From JACKII01 sp963974445 (GTDB taxonomy: Bacteria > Pseudomonadota > Alphaproteobacteria > Bin95), in the NCBI GenBank assembly GCA_963974445.1, contig CAXBDI010000003.1, positions 8,878-72,877 on the forward strand: DNA of 64,000 bases, given 5' to 3'. Made by a program: the position numbers and the translations under genes. This document shows positions 25,268 through 33,865 of this stretch, piece by piece (within the stretch, counting starts at the first letter, position 1; each line of letters starts with the position of its first letter). Below the pieces are notes generated by a model. The model saw only the letters and a program-made list of their open reading frames with translations, had not been told where the DNA came from and did not search any database.

Positions 25268-27091
25268 CTATTCCACTGTAACGCTTTTCGCCAGGTTGCG
25301 CGGCTGATCGACGTCCGTGCCCTTGGCAACCGCCGCGTGGTAGGAGAGCAGTTGCACCGGGATAGCGTAGAGGATCGGCGCCACGAACGGGTCGATATCC
25401 GGCATTTCAATGGCGTGCACGGCGTGGGCGCCGACGCGGGCGATGCCTTTGCGGTCGGAAAACAGGATCGGCTTGCCGCCGCGTGCCACCACCTGCTCCA
25501 GATTCGAGGCGGTCTTGTCGAACAGGGCGTCGCTGGGCGCGATAAAGACCACCGGCACCGCATCGTCGATCAGCGCAATCGGCCCGTGCTTCATCTCGCC
25601 AGCGGCATAGCCTTCGGCGTGGATGTAGCTGATTTCCTTCAGCTTGAGCGCGCCTTCCAGCGCAATCGGATAGGAGGTGCCACGGCCCAGATACAGCACG
25701 TCGCGGGCATCGGCGACCCATTGGGCGATTTCCCGAATACGCTCGTCGTGGTTCAGCACTTCGGCAATGCGGGCCGGCACCTCCAGCAGCGCCGAGGTCA
25801 GTTGCGCCGCCCGTTCGGCGCTGATACTGCCGCGGATCACGCCGGTGGCGATGGCGAGCGCCGCCAGCACGGTCAACTGCGTGGTGAACGCCTTGGTCGA
25901 GGCGACGCCGATCTCCGGCCCGGCGAGGGTGGGGAGGATCGCGTGGCTTTCGCGGGCAATCGCACTCTCCGTCACGTTGACGATGGAGATGATGGTCTGG
26001 CCCTGGCGCTTGGCGTAGCGCAGCGATTCCAGCGTATCGATCGTTTCGCCCGATTGGCTGATGCACATGGCGACGCCGTTTTCCGGCAGTGGCGCCTCGC
26101 GGTAGCGGAACTCGCTGGCGATATCGACGTCCGTCGGCACGCGGGCGATTTGCTCCAGCCAATACTTGCCGACCATTCCGGCATAATAGGCGGTGCCGCA
26201 GGCGTTGATGGTGAAGCGCGACACCTTGGCCAGATCGACCGGCAGGTCCGGCATTTGCACCGCGCGGGTTGAGGGGTTAAACAGGGCGCGCAGCGTATCG
26301 CCGACTACCGTCGGCTGCTCGTAGATCTCCTTCAGCATGAAGTGGCGGTAGTTGCCTTTGCCGATCATCGCGCCGGAGATGGCGCTTTCCTTGATTTCGC
26401 GGGTTACAGCGTTGTTTTCGACGTCGTAAATCTGGGCCTTGCAGCCGCGGATGACGACCCAGTCGCCCTCGTCGAGATAGGTCAGGCGGCGGGTCAGCGG
26501 CGCCAGCGCCAGCGCGTCGGAGCCCAGATACATCTCGCCATCGCCATAGCCCAATGCCAGTGGGCTGCCTTGCCGCGCGCCAATCATCAGGTCGTGCTCG
26601 CCGGTAAAGACCATGGCGAGAGCGAACGCTCCCTCCACTTTCGCCAGCATCCGGCGCGTCGCCTCCATCGGGTCGGCGCCCTCGTTGAGCGAACGGGTCA
26701 GCAGGTGCGCGACGACCTCGGTGTCGGTTTCGGTGTCGAAGCGATGGCCGACTGCCTCCAACTCGTCGCGCAGTTCCTGGAAATTCTCGATAATGCCGTT
26801 GTGGACGACGGCGACCCGGTCGGTGGCGTGCGGGTGGGCGTTCGTCTCGGTCGGTGCACCATGGGTGGCCCAGCGGGTGTGGCCGATGCCGACAATGCCG
26901 CCGATCGGGCAGGATTCGACCAGGTTCGCCAAATTGACCAGCTTGCCCTCCGCCCGGCGCCGGTCGATATGGCCGCCGACCAATGTCGCGATTCCGGCCG
27001 AATCGTAGCCGCGATATTCCAGCCGCGTCAGCCCGTCCACCAGCAGTTCAGCTACAGGCCGCTGGCCGACGATTCCGATAATGCCGCACAT
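25268..27091 (-). CDS. glmS: Glutamine-fructose-6-phosphate aminotransferase (isomerising)
   Basis: GlmS makes glucosamine-6-phosphate from fructose-6-phosphate and glutamine, opening the UDP-GlcNAc pathway for peptidoglycan and lipid A. The 607-residue product begins MCGIIGIVGQRPVAELL, with Cys2 as the glutaminase nucleophile, and carries LEYRGYDSAGIAT, GIGHTRWATHG and NGIIENF. The two SIS domains include ISQSGETIDTLESL and STKAFTTQL, and it ends with the usual AKSVTVE. No ribozyme or other leader element was seen in the 57 nt between it and glmU. glmU, glmS and lepA run in the same direction. Confidence 0.97.
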   Translation of the reverse strand: MCGIIGIVGQRPVAELLVDGLTRLEYRGYDSAGIATLVGGHIDRRRAEGKLVNLANLVESCPIGGIVGIGHTRWATHGAPTETNAHPHATDRVAVVHNGIIENFQELRDELEAVGHRFDTETDTEVVAHLLTRSLNEGADPMEATRRMLAKVEGAFALAMVFTGEHDLMIGARQGSPLALGYGDGEMYLGSDALALAPLTRRLTYLDEGDWVVIRGCKAQIYDVENNAVTREIKESAISGAMIGKGNYRHFMLKEIYEQPTVVGDTLRALFNPSTRAVQMPDLPVDLAKVSRFTINACGTAYYAGMVGKYWLEQIARVPTDVDIASEFRYREAPLPENGVAMCISQSGETIDTLESLRYAKRQGQTIISIVNVTESAIARESHAILPTLAGPEIGVASTKAFTTQLTVLAALAIATGVIRGSISAERAAQLTSALLEVPARIAEVLNHDERIREIAQWVADARDVLYLGRGTSYPIALEGALKLKEISYIHAEGYAAGEMKHGPIALIDDAVPVVFIAPSDALFDKTASNLEQVVARGGKPILFSDRKGIARVGAHAVHAIEMPDIDPFVAPILYAIPVQLLSYHAAVAKGTDVDQPRNLAKSVTVE

Positions 27092-27148
27092 GGGTCTATA
27101 GCTCCGTCGGTCGCAAAGGTCGGAAAAAAGGGAACGAGGGTCCGGTTG

Positions 27149-28507
27149 TCAGTCTGCGGCGCGGTCTTCTTTGGCTCGGCGCTTTCTGTCGCGGAAGCGG
27201 GTCGCCCAGCCGGGCCTGTGCTCCTGCCTGGTGCGCTCGATCGCCAGCGAGTCCGCCGCCACGTCGCGGGAAATGGCGCTGCCCGCCGCCGTCATCGCGC
27301 CTGCGCCGATGCTGACCGGCGCCACCAGAGACGTATTGGTGCCGATGAAGGCGCCGGCGCCGATGTCGGTGAAGTGCTTGGTGACACCGTCGAAATTACA
27401 CGTGATGGCGCCGGCGCCGATATTGGCGCCGGCGCCGACGCGGGCATCGCCGATATAGGATAGGTGGTTGATTTTCGCCCCGGCCTCGACCACCGATTTC
27501 TTGATCTCGACGAAATTGCCGAGATGCGCGCCGCAGCCGATATCGGCGCCGGGCCGCAGCCGCGCATAGGGGCCGAGGATCGCGCCGTCGGCGACCTTCG
27601 CGCCTTCGAAGTGGCAAAATCCCTTAATCTCGACGCCGTCACCGATGCTGACGCCGGGGCCGAAGACCGTGTGCGGGCCGACGAAGACATCGCGGCCAAA
27701 GACGGTATCGCAGCAGAGGTAGACGGTTTCCGGCATCGGCATGGTGACGCCGGCCAGCATCGCGGCCTCGCGCAGACGGCGCTGCAAGATCGCTTCGCCC
27801 GCGGCCAGTTCGACGCGGGAATTGATGCCGAGCAACTCCTCCTCCGAGCCCTCAACCACGGCGCACGCGGCGCCATCGGCGCGGGCGATGCCGACGATGT
27901 CAGTCAGGTAGTACTCGCCCTTGGCGTTGTCGTTGCCGATCTGGCCAAGCCAGCCGAACAGGCGAGCGCCATCGACCAGCATGACCCCAGAATTGCAGAG
28001 CGGCGCGGCTTTCTCCGCCTCGGTTGCGTCTTTGAACTCAACGATCCGTTCCAGGCCGCCATCTGGTGCCTGGATCAGTCGGCCATAGGCGTTCGGCCCA
28101 GCCGGGCGCATGCCCAGCACGACAACCGCGGGTGCCGCATCGGAACGGCGGGCAGCCAGCATGGCTTGGAGGGTCTCAGTTGTGATCAGCGGCGTATCGC
28201 CGAACAGGATGAAGACGTCGCCGGCAAAGCCCTGCATGACCGGCGCGGCAGCCAGTGCGGCATGGCCCGTACCGAGCGCCTGTTCCTGAATGGCGGTTGC
28301 GTGCGGGGCGACGGCCGCGGCGACACTGTGCATAGTGGGGGCGACGACCACGCAGATGCGGGCTGGCGATAATTGCTCCACCAGGTCGGTGACGTGGCGA
28401 ACCATCGGCTTGCCGCCGAGGCCATGCAGAACCTTCGGCAGGTTCGATTTCATCCGTGTGCCCTGGCCGGCGGCCAGTACGATGGCGCCAATCTGTGCGC
28501 TAGACAT
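27149..28507 (-). CDS. glmU: Bifunctional glucosamine-1-phosphate acetyltransferase/UDP-GlcNAc pyrophosphorylase
   Basis: GlmU acetylates glucosamine-1-phosphate and then uridylylates it, giving UDP-GlcNAc. The N-terminal pyrophosphorylase shows IVLAAGQGTRMKSNLPKVLHGLGGKPM, and GDTPLI and EGSEEELLGINSRVELA; the C-terminal left-handed beta helix has repeated I-G-x-G-A hexads (GANIGAGAITCNFDGV). About 452 residues, normal. The start at 28507 (MSSAQIGAIVLAAG) is preferred; an ATG six codons upstream is possible. It directly precedes glmS, so two steps of one pathway are encoded together. Its promoter region is shared with gph on the other strand. Confidence 0.96.
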   Translation of the reverse strand: MSSAQIGAIVLAAGQGTRMKSNLPKVLHGLGGKPMVRHVTDLVEQLSPARICVVVAPTMHSVAAAVAPHATAIQEQALGTGHAALAAAPVMQGFAGDVFILFGDTPLITTETLQAMLAARRSDAAPAVVVLGMRPAGPNAYGRLIQAPDGGLERIVEFKDATEAEKAAPLCNSGVMLVDGARLFGWLGQIGNDNAKGEYYLTDIVGIARADGAACAVVEGSEEELLGINSRVELAAGEAILQRRLREAAMLAGVTMPMPETVYLCCDTVFGRDVFVGPHTVFGPGVSIGDGVEIKGFCHFEGAKVADGAILGPYARLRPGADIGCGAHLGNFVEIKKSVVEAGAKINHLSYIGDARVGAGANIGAGAITCNFDGVTKHFTDIGAGAFIGTNTSLVAPVSIGAGAMTAAGSAISRDVAADSLAIERTRQEHRPGWATRFRDRKRRAKEDRAAD

Positions 28508-28616
28508 CCCGATCATCCATATCAATCATCAACAAAGCCGTAACTGTAAACTCTCACACATATATACCAGAGGTGTTGCCTTTCGGCCCGTGATGCATGT
28601 CACAAATCCCATTAAA

Positions 28617-28647
28617 AATGGTGATCGACGGATGCGCCGTCGCCATT
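28617..28647. other. Strong bulged hairpin between glmU and gph
   Basis: AATGG (28617-28621) pairs with CCATT (28643-28647) and CGACGG (28626-28631) pairs with CCGTCG (28637-28642), with a TGAT bulge on one side and a five-base loop, giving an 11-bp stem. It overlaps a smaller palindrome, CCATTAAAAATGG (28609-28621). Neither has a T run. The surrounding 28508-28732 region is AT-rich and otherwise shows no gene, only the promoter candidate at 28689-28716. Confidence 0.5.
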
Positions 28648-28688
28648 CCGCTGGTGCGCCAATTGCGACCGGTACCAATGTGTGCCAT

Positions 28689-28716
28689 TTGCATTAACCT
28701 GAGGATACTCAATAAT
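28689..28716 (+). promoter_or_regulatory. Candidate promoter of gph
   Basis: TTGCAT (28689-28694) and AATAAT (28711-28716) are separated by 16 nt, close to the sigma-70 consensus, in an AT-rich stretch. Transcription would start near 28723, giving a leader of only about 10 nt before the ATG at 28733. Confidence 0.45.
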
Positions 28717-28732
28717 TGTTTCGAAAAGTTGC

Positions 28733-29404
28733 ATGCTTATGCGGCCTGATGCGCTAGTGTTCGATTTGGACGGAACTTTGATCGACAGCGCCGCGGATCT
28801 GGCGCTGATCCTGAACCGTCTGTTGGCCGAACGGGGCCGGGCGGAGGTGTCGCCGGATTCGGTGCGCGGCATGATCGGCAACGGCATCGGCGCCTTGGTG
28901 GCGCGGGGCTTTGCGGCCACTGGTGCGCCGCTGGACGCCGCGACGCACGCCGCCGCTGCCCGCCGGTTTCTGGACCTATCCCTCGACCCCGCCCGGCCCC
29001 ACCACGCCAAGCCGTATCCCGGTGTGATCGAGACGTTGACTGGGTTCGCGGCGCAGGCGATTCCGATGGGCGTCTGCACCAACAAGACGCAGGTCGCGAC
29101 GGAGATGGTTTTGCGCGAAGCCGGCCTTGCCGCGTTCTTCGATTCGGTCGTTGGCCATGACCGCGCGCCGATGCCGAAGCCCGCCCCGGCGCATGTGCTG
29201 GCCGTGTGCAGAGCGTTGGGTGATCCGCAAGCCGCGGTGATGATCGGCGACAGTGTCAACGATTTGCAGGCCGGCCAGGCGGCGGGCTTGAAGGTCGTGC
29301 TGGTGACCTACGGCTATGGCACGCCGCAGGCACTGGCCGCCGCTGACGCACGCATCGACCGTTTCGATGCGCTGCCGGTGGCGCTTGCCGGACTTGCGGC
29401 GTAG
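28733..29404 (+). CDS. gph: Phosphoglycolate phosphatase (HAD family)
   Basis: A 223-residue HAD-IA phosphatase: motif I is VFDLDGTLIDS (nucleophile Asp), the helical cap contains LILNRLLAERG and GMIGNGIGALV, motif II is GVCTNKT, and motifs III and IV are MPKPAP and MIGDSVNDLQAG. The GMIGNGIGALV cap loop and the length fit Gph, which removes phosphate from 2-phosphoglycolate made during DNA repair or photorespiration-like reactions. Two ATGs lie two codons apart (28733 and 28739); the first is used. It is followed 30 nt later by the HIT gene. Confidence 0.9.
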   Translation: MLMRPDALVFDLDGTLIDSAADLALILNRLLAERGRAEVSPDSVRGMIGNGIGALVARGFAATGAPLDAATHAAAARRFLDLSLDPARPHHAKPYPGVIETLTGFAAQAIPMGVCTNKTQVATEMVLREAGLAAFFDSVVGHDRAPMPKPAPAHVLAVCRALGDPQAAVMIGDSVNDLQAGQAAGLKVVLVTYGYGTPQALAAADARIDRFDALPVALAGLAA

Positions 29405-29434
29405 CGTTAAGGAGCGCTCAAAAGGAGAAGCCGC

Positions 29435-29857
29435 ATGCGAACCGATCGGGACTGCGTATTCTGCAAGATCGTCCGGGGCGACTTGCCGTCGTTCAAGTTG
29501 TTCGAGAGCGACCGGGTCGTCTCCTTCATGGACATCAACCCCTACCACGACGGCCATTGCCTGGTCATCGTCAAGGATCACGCGCCGACGCTGCTGGATG
29601 CCGAGCCCGCCGATTTGGCCGAGGCGGCGCAGGTGGCGCAGCGGGTTGCGGCCGCGGCGAGCCGTGCGGGGCTAGCGCCGGACGGCTTCAACATCGTGCA
29701 GGCGAACGGCGCGGCGGCCGGTCAGACCGTGTTTCACTATCACATGCACATCTTCCCGAGGCGCGCTGGCGATGACGCCAAGCTGAATTGGAGCCAGACT
29801 CCCGGCGATTTCGAGCGGATCGAGGCGAACTGCAAGCGCATTCTGGCGGCGCTGTGA
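29435..29857 (+). CDS. HIT family (histidine triad) hydrolase
   Basis: A 140-residue HIT protein with the N-terminal CVFCKIVRGDLPS, FMDINPYHDGHCLVIVKDH and the C-terminal triad FHYHMHIFPR (HxHxH). The family cleaves phosphoramidates such as adenosine 5'-monophosphoramidate, or dinucleoside polyphosphates. The DGHCLVI wording and length suit the bacterial HinT/Hit group, but the substrate is not decided. A strong AAAGGAG lies a few bases before the ATG. It probably shares a transcript with gph. Confidence 0.92.
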   Translation: MRTDRDCVFCKIVRGDLPSFKLFESDRVVSFMDINPYHDGHCLVIVKDHAPTLLDAEPADLAEAAQVAQRVAAAASRAGLAPDGFNIVQANGAAAGQTVFHYHMHIFPRRAGDDAKLNWSQTPGDFERIEANCKRILAAL

Positions 29858-29889
29858 GTTAGAACCGCCTCAGCTCGCTCCCCCATTTG

Positions 29890-29908
29890 CCCTTCGACGG
29901 GCTCGGGG
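29890..29908. repeat. Short dispersed repeat (CCCTTCGACGGGCTCGGGG type)
   Basis: This 19-nt block, which reads as RPEPVEG when translated on the minus strand in one frame, matches a short repeat well known from many proteobacterial intergenic regions (consensus near CCCTTCGACAGGCTCAGGG). It lies between the HIT gene and the ltaE remnant. Only one copy was noticed in this window. Confidence 0.45.
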
Positions 29909-29929
29909 CGAAGCGGGAGGCTGGGTGGA

Positions 29930-30001
29930 GAGCACAGCCCGCAAGATTTGCGCCGCGCGAGCCACCTCTTCCGCCGAAACGTCCAAGTGCGTGACGGCGC
30001 G
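29930..30001 (-). pseudogene. Remnant of the 3' end of a threonine aldolase gene
   Basis: One minus-strand frame encodes RAVTHLDVSAEEVARAAQILRAVL in 24 codons, which matches the C-terminus of low-specificity L-threonine aldolase (E. coli LtaE ends with a similar VTHLDVS... helix). A stop lies three codons upstream in the same frame, and nothing else of the enzyme is found. It starts directly after the stop of the DUF3108 gene, in a different frame, so it is probably debris of a deleted gene. The family match is from memory of the motif. Confidence 0.45.
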
Positions 30002-30002
30002 G

Positions 30003-30776
30003 CTATTTCATTGGACGAGCCGATACCATGTGCACCAGCGCGGTGCCATAGCTGGTCTCGACCTGCACGCGAACCGGCAGCATCGGCAGACCTTCGCCCA
30101 ATGTCTGCAGCCAGACCGTACCGGTGAGGCCTTTCCAGCGCTTGTCTTTCTTTTTGTAGCCGGCACGGCGGACGAAATCGAATTTGCACTTCAACGTGTC
30201 GCGGACGCCGGCGGGACCTTTGTATTTCTCGCTTCCAACTTGGGAGAAAACCGCATCGTAGCGGCGGCGCCCGTCGAACACCGGCAAGGTGGCGTCGCAT
30301 CGGTCGGTAGCAGTGGCGGTAAGGCCAAGACTGAGCACCGCGGTCATCGGATCGACCACGCCCCTCAGCATATCCGCAGGAATGGGCGAGCGGGTTTTTT
30401 CGGTCTTTGGGTCCGGTTTGGCGTCGACGATATCCACCGTCTCGGGCGTGAACGCCAATTCTATCCAATTGTTTTTCTTGCCATCGAAATTCTGGTTGCG
30501 ATGGCGTTCGACCTGAGGTTTGGCGTCCAATCGACCGTTGGAGAAGGCTGTCTGATCGACCTTCATCAGCAATTCCAACGCGCCGGCGCTTTGCGCTTTG
30601 AAATCCATCGCATAGCGCCCATCGCCCCAATGCAGTTCGCCGTTGCCTTCGCCGACCTTGAAGCCACCGAAATAGGCATTGAAACCAAACCGGTAATCGA
30701 GCATGCCAGCGCTGAGGGCTGGTTGCGCCGCCAGCGATATCGCCGCAACGCAAATGCCGAACAGACGACGCTTCAT
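30003..30776 (-). CDS. DUF3108 domain-containing periplasmic protein
   Basis: A 257-residue secreted protein: signal peptide MKRRLFGICVAAISLAAQPALSA, then LDYRFGFNAYFGGFKVGEGNGEL, the usual DUF3108 opening of paired beta strands, and a chain of strands ending in VQVETSYGTALVHMVSA. The fold is a lipocalin-like or LolA-like beta sheet; function is unknown, often near outer-membrane or cell-wall genes. The ATG at 30776 has GGAG 10 nt upstream; an ATG 21 nt further upstream would add residues before the signal. It is divergent from the tRNA gene. Confidence 0.82.
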   Translation of the reverse strand: MKRRLFGICVAAISLAAQPALSAGMLDYRFGFNAYFGGFKVGEGNGELHWGDGRYAMDFKAQSAGALELLMKVDQTAFSNGRLDAKPQVERHRNQNFDGKKNNWIELAFTPETVDIVDAKPDPKTEKTRSPIPADMLRGVVDPMTAVLSLGLTATATDRCDATLPVFDGRRRYDAVFSQVGSEKYKGPAGVRDTLKCKFDFVRRAGYKKKDKRWKGLTGTVWLQTLGEGLPMLPVRVQVETSYGTALVHMVSARPMK

Positions 30777-30801
30777 CGTTTCCCATCTCCAATACATCCG
30801 C

Positions 30802-30830
30802 TTGACGCGGCAGGCGGGCTTCGGTATCTA
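30802..30830 (+). promoter_or_regulatory. Promoter of tRNA-Val
   Basis: TTGACG (30802-30807) and TATCTA (30825-30830) with an exact 17-nt spacer, ending 15 nt before the mature tRNA 5' end. This is the best sigma-70-like promoter in the window. Confidence 0.75.
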
Positions 30831-30845
30831 CCGCCCTTCGTTTCC

Positions 30846-30920
30846 GGGCGCGTAGCTCAGCGGTAGAGCACCACGTTCACACCGTGGGGGTCCGTGGTTC
30901 GATCCCACGCGCGCCCACCA
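30846..30920 (+). tRNA. tRNA-Val(CAC)
   Basis: A 75-nt cloverleaf: acceptor GGGCGCG pairs with CGCGCCC, the D arm is GCTC-AGCGGTA-GAGC, the anticodon stem is CCACG/CGTGG around loop TTCACAC (anticodon CAC, valine), and the T arm is CGTGG-TTCGATC-CCACG. The discriminator A and the 3' CCA are encoded. Confidence 0.97.
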
Positions 30921-31055
30921 TCCGACCACTCAGTCCCGCTCAAATGGCCCTTCTCCCCGCCGATTGCCAGGGGGTGGGCAGCGCGACGCGCAGGATGGAA
31001 CCCGGAAGCCGCGCCCTGGTATAGTCTGGCGGCATCTCGTATGCTGAAAGACTGA

Positions 31056-32570
31056 ATGCAATTCATCACCAAGCCAGCGACCGGGCCGTTCACGTCGATC
31101 GAGCGGACGATCATCACCGTTCCGGTGCTGGCGGCGTCGCTATTGCATTCGATCAACATGTCCAGCGCCTATGTGGCGCTGCCGCAGATGCAGGGGAACC
31201 TGTCGGCGACGCCGGACCAGATCGGCTGGGTGATCACCGCGTTCGTCGTCGCCACCGCGGTCGGCACGATTCTGACCGGATGGTTCAGCCAGAGATTTGG
31301 CCGCAAAGTCGTATTCCTGGCCGCGATTGCCGGCTTCACCATCACCTCGCTGATGTGCGCGTTTGCCGACGGCTTGACCGAGCTGGTGATCTACCGCGCG
31401 ATGCAAGGTTTTATCTCGGCGCCGCTATTGCCGGTCGCGCAATCGATCATGCTGGACACCTACCCCCGGGAGCGGCACGGCTTTGCCATGTCGATCTGGT
31501 CGATGGGCATGATCCTGGGGCCAGTGGTCGCGCCGACTCTGGGTGCGTTTCTGACCGATGAGTATGGCTGGCGCTACCTGTTTTACATGAACATTCCTAT
31601 GGGAATATTGGCATTTTTTGGCATTCTGGCGACGCTGCCATCAGTGGAAAGCCGCAGCCAGCGCATGGATTGGATCGGCGTCGTGACATTGATTGTGGGG
31701 GTGTCCGCCCTGCAATTGGTGCTGGACCGGGGCGAGCGGCAGGGTTGGTTCACCTCGACGGAAATCGTGGCGGAGGCGGGGTTGGCGGCGCTCTGCCTCT
31801 ATATCTTCGTCGCGCACTGCCTGACGGCGCGCAACCCATACCTGAATCTGGCGATGTTCAAAGATCGCAACTTCGTCATCGGGCTGCTGCTGATTTTCGC
31901 GTTCGGCGTCGCGGTCTTCGCCAGCCTGTTCATCCTGCCGCTGTTCATGCAGAACATCCAAGGCTATCCGGTGATGACGGCGGGCTGGGTGGTTTCGGCC
32001 CGTGGCGTCGGCACGATGATCGCGATGCTGAGCGGCGGCATTCTGGCCGACCGGTTCAGCGGCAAATACCTCATCCTGACCGGGTTGTTAACCGTCGCCG
32101 GCTCGAATGCCTGGATGACGACCTGGACGGCGGAGGTCTCGATGACCGAGATTGTCTACCTGACGGTGGTCAATGGCTTCGGCATGGGCATTATGTGGGT
32201 GTCGCTGGCGACGGTGACCTTCTCGACGCTGGATTCGCGGCTGCGGGTGGAGGCGGCGTCGCTGTTCGCACTGGTCCGCGCCATCGGCGCCTCAATGGGC
32301 ACCAGCGCCATCGTCACAACGCTAACCCGCTCCTCGCAGACCAATTATGTTGAGTTGCGGGCCCAGATAAACCCGTTCAGCGAAGCGTTTCAGGGGTTGG
32401 GCGCGGCGCCCTGGAACCTGGAGACCGCGGTCGGGCTGGCGGCATTGCGCAACCTGGTCGCGGACGAGGCGCAAATGATCGCTTTCCTCAACGACTTCCG
32501 GCTGCTGGTCATCGTTGTCATCATCCCGATGCCGCTGGTCTTCCTGCTGCGGAAATCGGCGGCGAAGTAG
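31056..32570 (+). CDS. DHA2 family (EmrB/QacA-like) MFS transporter
   Basis: A 504-residue exporter with about 14 membrane segments. MSSAYVALPQMQGNLSATPDQIGWVITAFVVATAV is the first helix pair of the DHA2 family, TGWFSQRFGRKVVFLAAI is motif A, and MGMILGPVVAPTLGAFLTDEYGWRYLFYMNIPMGI is motif C with the D/EYGWRYLFYxNxP signature. EmrB-type pumps usually have an EmrA membrane-fusion partner; none lies nearby, so it either works alone or uses a distant partner. No strong ribosome site precedes the ATG. It stands between the tRNA and the zeta-type ATPase inhibitor. Confidence 0.92.
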   Translation: MQFITKPATGPFTSIERTIITVPVLAASLLHSINMSSAYVALPQMQGNLSATPDQIGWVITAFVVATAVGTILTGWFSQRFGRKVVFLAAIAGFTITSLMCAFADGLTELVIYRAMQGFISAPLLPVAQSIMLDTYPRERHGFAMSIWSMGMILGPVVAPTLGAFLTDEYGWRYLFYMNIPMGILAFFGILATLPSVESRSQRMDWIGVVTLIVGVSALQLVLDRGERQGWFTSTEIVAEAGLAALCLYIFVAHCLTARNPYLNLAMFKDRNFVIGLLLIFAFGVAVFASLFILPLFMQNIQGYPVMTAGWVVSARGVGTMIAMLSGGILADRFSGKYLILTGLLTVAGSNAWMTTWTAEVSMTEIVYLTVVNGFGMGIMWVSLATVTFSTLDSRLRVEAASLFALVRAIGASMGTSAIVTTLTRSSQTNYVELRAQINPFSEAFQGLGAAPWNLETAVGLAALRNLVADEAQMIAFLNDFRLLVIVVIIPMPLVFLLRKSAAK

Positions 32571-32600
32571 TATCGGGCTCAAGCAATCCGGCAGCCGACT

Positions 32601-32921
32601 CTATTCGGCCATCACCTGCTTTTTGCCTTCCATCATCAGGTCGTCCATCTGCTTGCGCACCTGATGAGTGTTGATTTGGATGTTCTTGGCGTTCAGGTCA
32701 CCCAGGACCTTCTCCAAGACGTCCTCGTCGCCCGGCTTGTCGAAGTCGGACTGCACGACCTCTTTCGCATACTCGCGCAGATCGTCGCCGGCCAGACCCA
32801 TCAAACCGCCGGCCCATTCACCCAACAGCCGGTTCCGGCGCACGTTCACTTTGAACTGAAGCTCCTGATCGTGCTGGAATTTGGCCTCGAATTGTTTTTC
32901 GCGATCGTCGAATGTGCTCAT
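32601..32921 (-). CDS. DUF1476 protein, zeta-type F1-ATPase inhibitor
   Basis: A 106-residue helical protein: MSTFDDREKQFEAKFQHDQELQFKVNVRRNRLLGEWAGGLMGLAG, then the acidic/basic helices to KKQVMAE. This is the alphaproteobacterial DUF1476 family whose Paracoccus member is the zeta inhibitor of the F1Fo-ATP synthase, using the N-terminal segment to block rotation. In many alphaproteobacteria the gene is next to purC, as here, separated by the NRDE gene. A good promoter lies upstream (32961-32989). It is convergent with the DHA2 exporter. Confidence 0.9.
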   Translation of the reverse strand: MSTFDDREKQFEAKFQHDQELQFKVNVRRNRLLGEWAGGLMGLAGDDLREYAKEVVQSDFDKPGDEDVLEKVLGDLNAKNIQINTHQVRKQMDDLMMEGKKQVMAE

Positions 32922-32960
32922 GGAAGGCGGAACCCTTTGCCGGTTGTCTGTGTGCCATGC

Positions 32961-32989
32961 CATATAGTGGGCTTGCCCTCTCCGAGCAA
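32961..32989 (-). promoter_or_regulatory. Candidate promoter of the zeta inhibitor gene
   Basis: On the minus strand TTGCTC (32989-32984) and TATATG (32966-32961) are 17 nt apart, about 40 nt upstream of the ATG of the DUF1476 gene. Confidence 0.5.
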
Positions 32990-33009
32990 TGTGATCGTCG
33001 TCCCATTCC

Positions 33010-33753
33010 ATGTGTACCGTCGTCATCCTGCGCCGTCCTGGTCATGAATGGCCATTGCTGCTGGCCGCCAACCGGGACGAGATGCGCGGCCGCAGTTGGT
33101 CGCCGCCTGGCCGCCATTGGCCGGACCGCCCCGCCACCCGCGCCGGCCTGGATCATGAGGCCGGTGGCTCCTGGCTAGGCGTGAACGACCATGGCGTGGC
33201 GGTGGCGATCCTGAACCGCCGCGGCTCTCTCGGCGCGGCGGAGGGCAAACGCAGCCGGGGCGAGTTGGTATTGCGCGCGCTCGACGCCAAGTCGGCGCGA
33301 GCGGCGATGGACGACATCTGCCGCGTCGATGCTGGCGCCTACCGCAGCTTCAACATGGCGGTTGCCGACGCCGAAGACGGGTTCTGGCTGAAGGGCTTGG
33401 GCGAGGGCGATGTCACGGCGCAGCCATTGCCGGACGGCATCGGCATGCTCACCGCCTGGGACCTGAACGACACTTCTGCGTCGGAGCGGACGGCGTTCTA
33501 CCTGCCGCAATTTCAAGCCGCGCCGCCGCCCGACCCGGCAACGGCCGATTGGAACGGTTGGCGCGAACTGTTGGAATCGCCCCGAACCGCCCCCGGCGTG
33601 CGCGACGCCAATGGCGCGATGACGGTGGATACCGAGTGGGGCTTCGGCACTGTCTCCCGCTCGCTGGTGGCCTTGCCGCGATGGGGAAAGCCGGTTTGGT
33701 TGTTCGCCAGTCTCTATCCAGAGGCGACCGGCTATGAGCCGGTGCCGGACTGA
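33010..33753 (+). CDS. NRDE family protein (TANGO2-like)
   Basis: A 247-residue protein starting MCTVVILRRPGHEWPLLLAANRDEM; the N-R-D-E motif and the Cys directly after Met mark it as a TANGO2/NRDE protein with an Ntn-hydrolase-like fold in which Cys2 would be the nucleophile. GSWLGVNDHGVAVAILNRRG and NMAVADAEDGFW are also typical. Human TANGO2 affects lipid and haem handling; the bacterial role is unknown. It lies between DUF1476 (divergent) and purC (same strand, 112 nt gap, in which no further gene is seen). Confidence 0.85.
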   Translation: MCTVVILRRPGHEWPLLLAANRDEMRGRSWSPPGRHWPDRPATRAGLDHEAGGSWLGVNDHGVAVAILNRRGSLGAAEGKRSRGELVLRALDAKSARAAMDDICRVDAGAYRSFNMAVADAEDGFWLKGLGEGDVTAQPLPDGIGMLTAWDLNDTSASERTAFYLPQFQAAPPPDPATADWNGWRELLESPRTAPGVRDANGAMTVDTEWGFGTVSRSLVALPRWGKPVWLFASLYPEATGYEPVPD

Positions 33754-33865
33754 TCTTTGCGGCCCGGCAATGTCCATACTACAAGGTGACCGCATAGGTG
33801 GTGGCGTGCGGATGGAGGGCGTGGTAAGAGGGCGCTTCGAATTCTTTTTGCTCTAGGACAAACGC

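Noticed and set aside
27092..27148. Possible glmS ribozyme or riboswitch upstream of glmS
   Set aside because: The gap is only 57 nt and glmU is directly upstream; the ribozyme is typical of Gram-positives and no core was seen.
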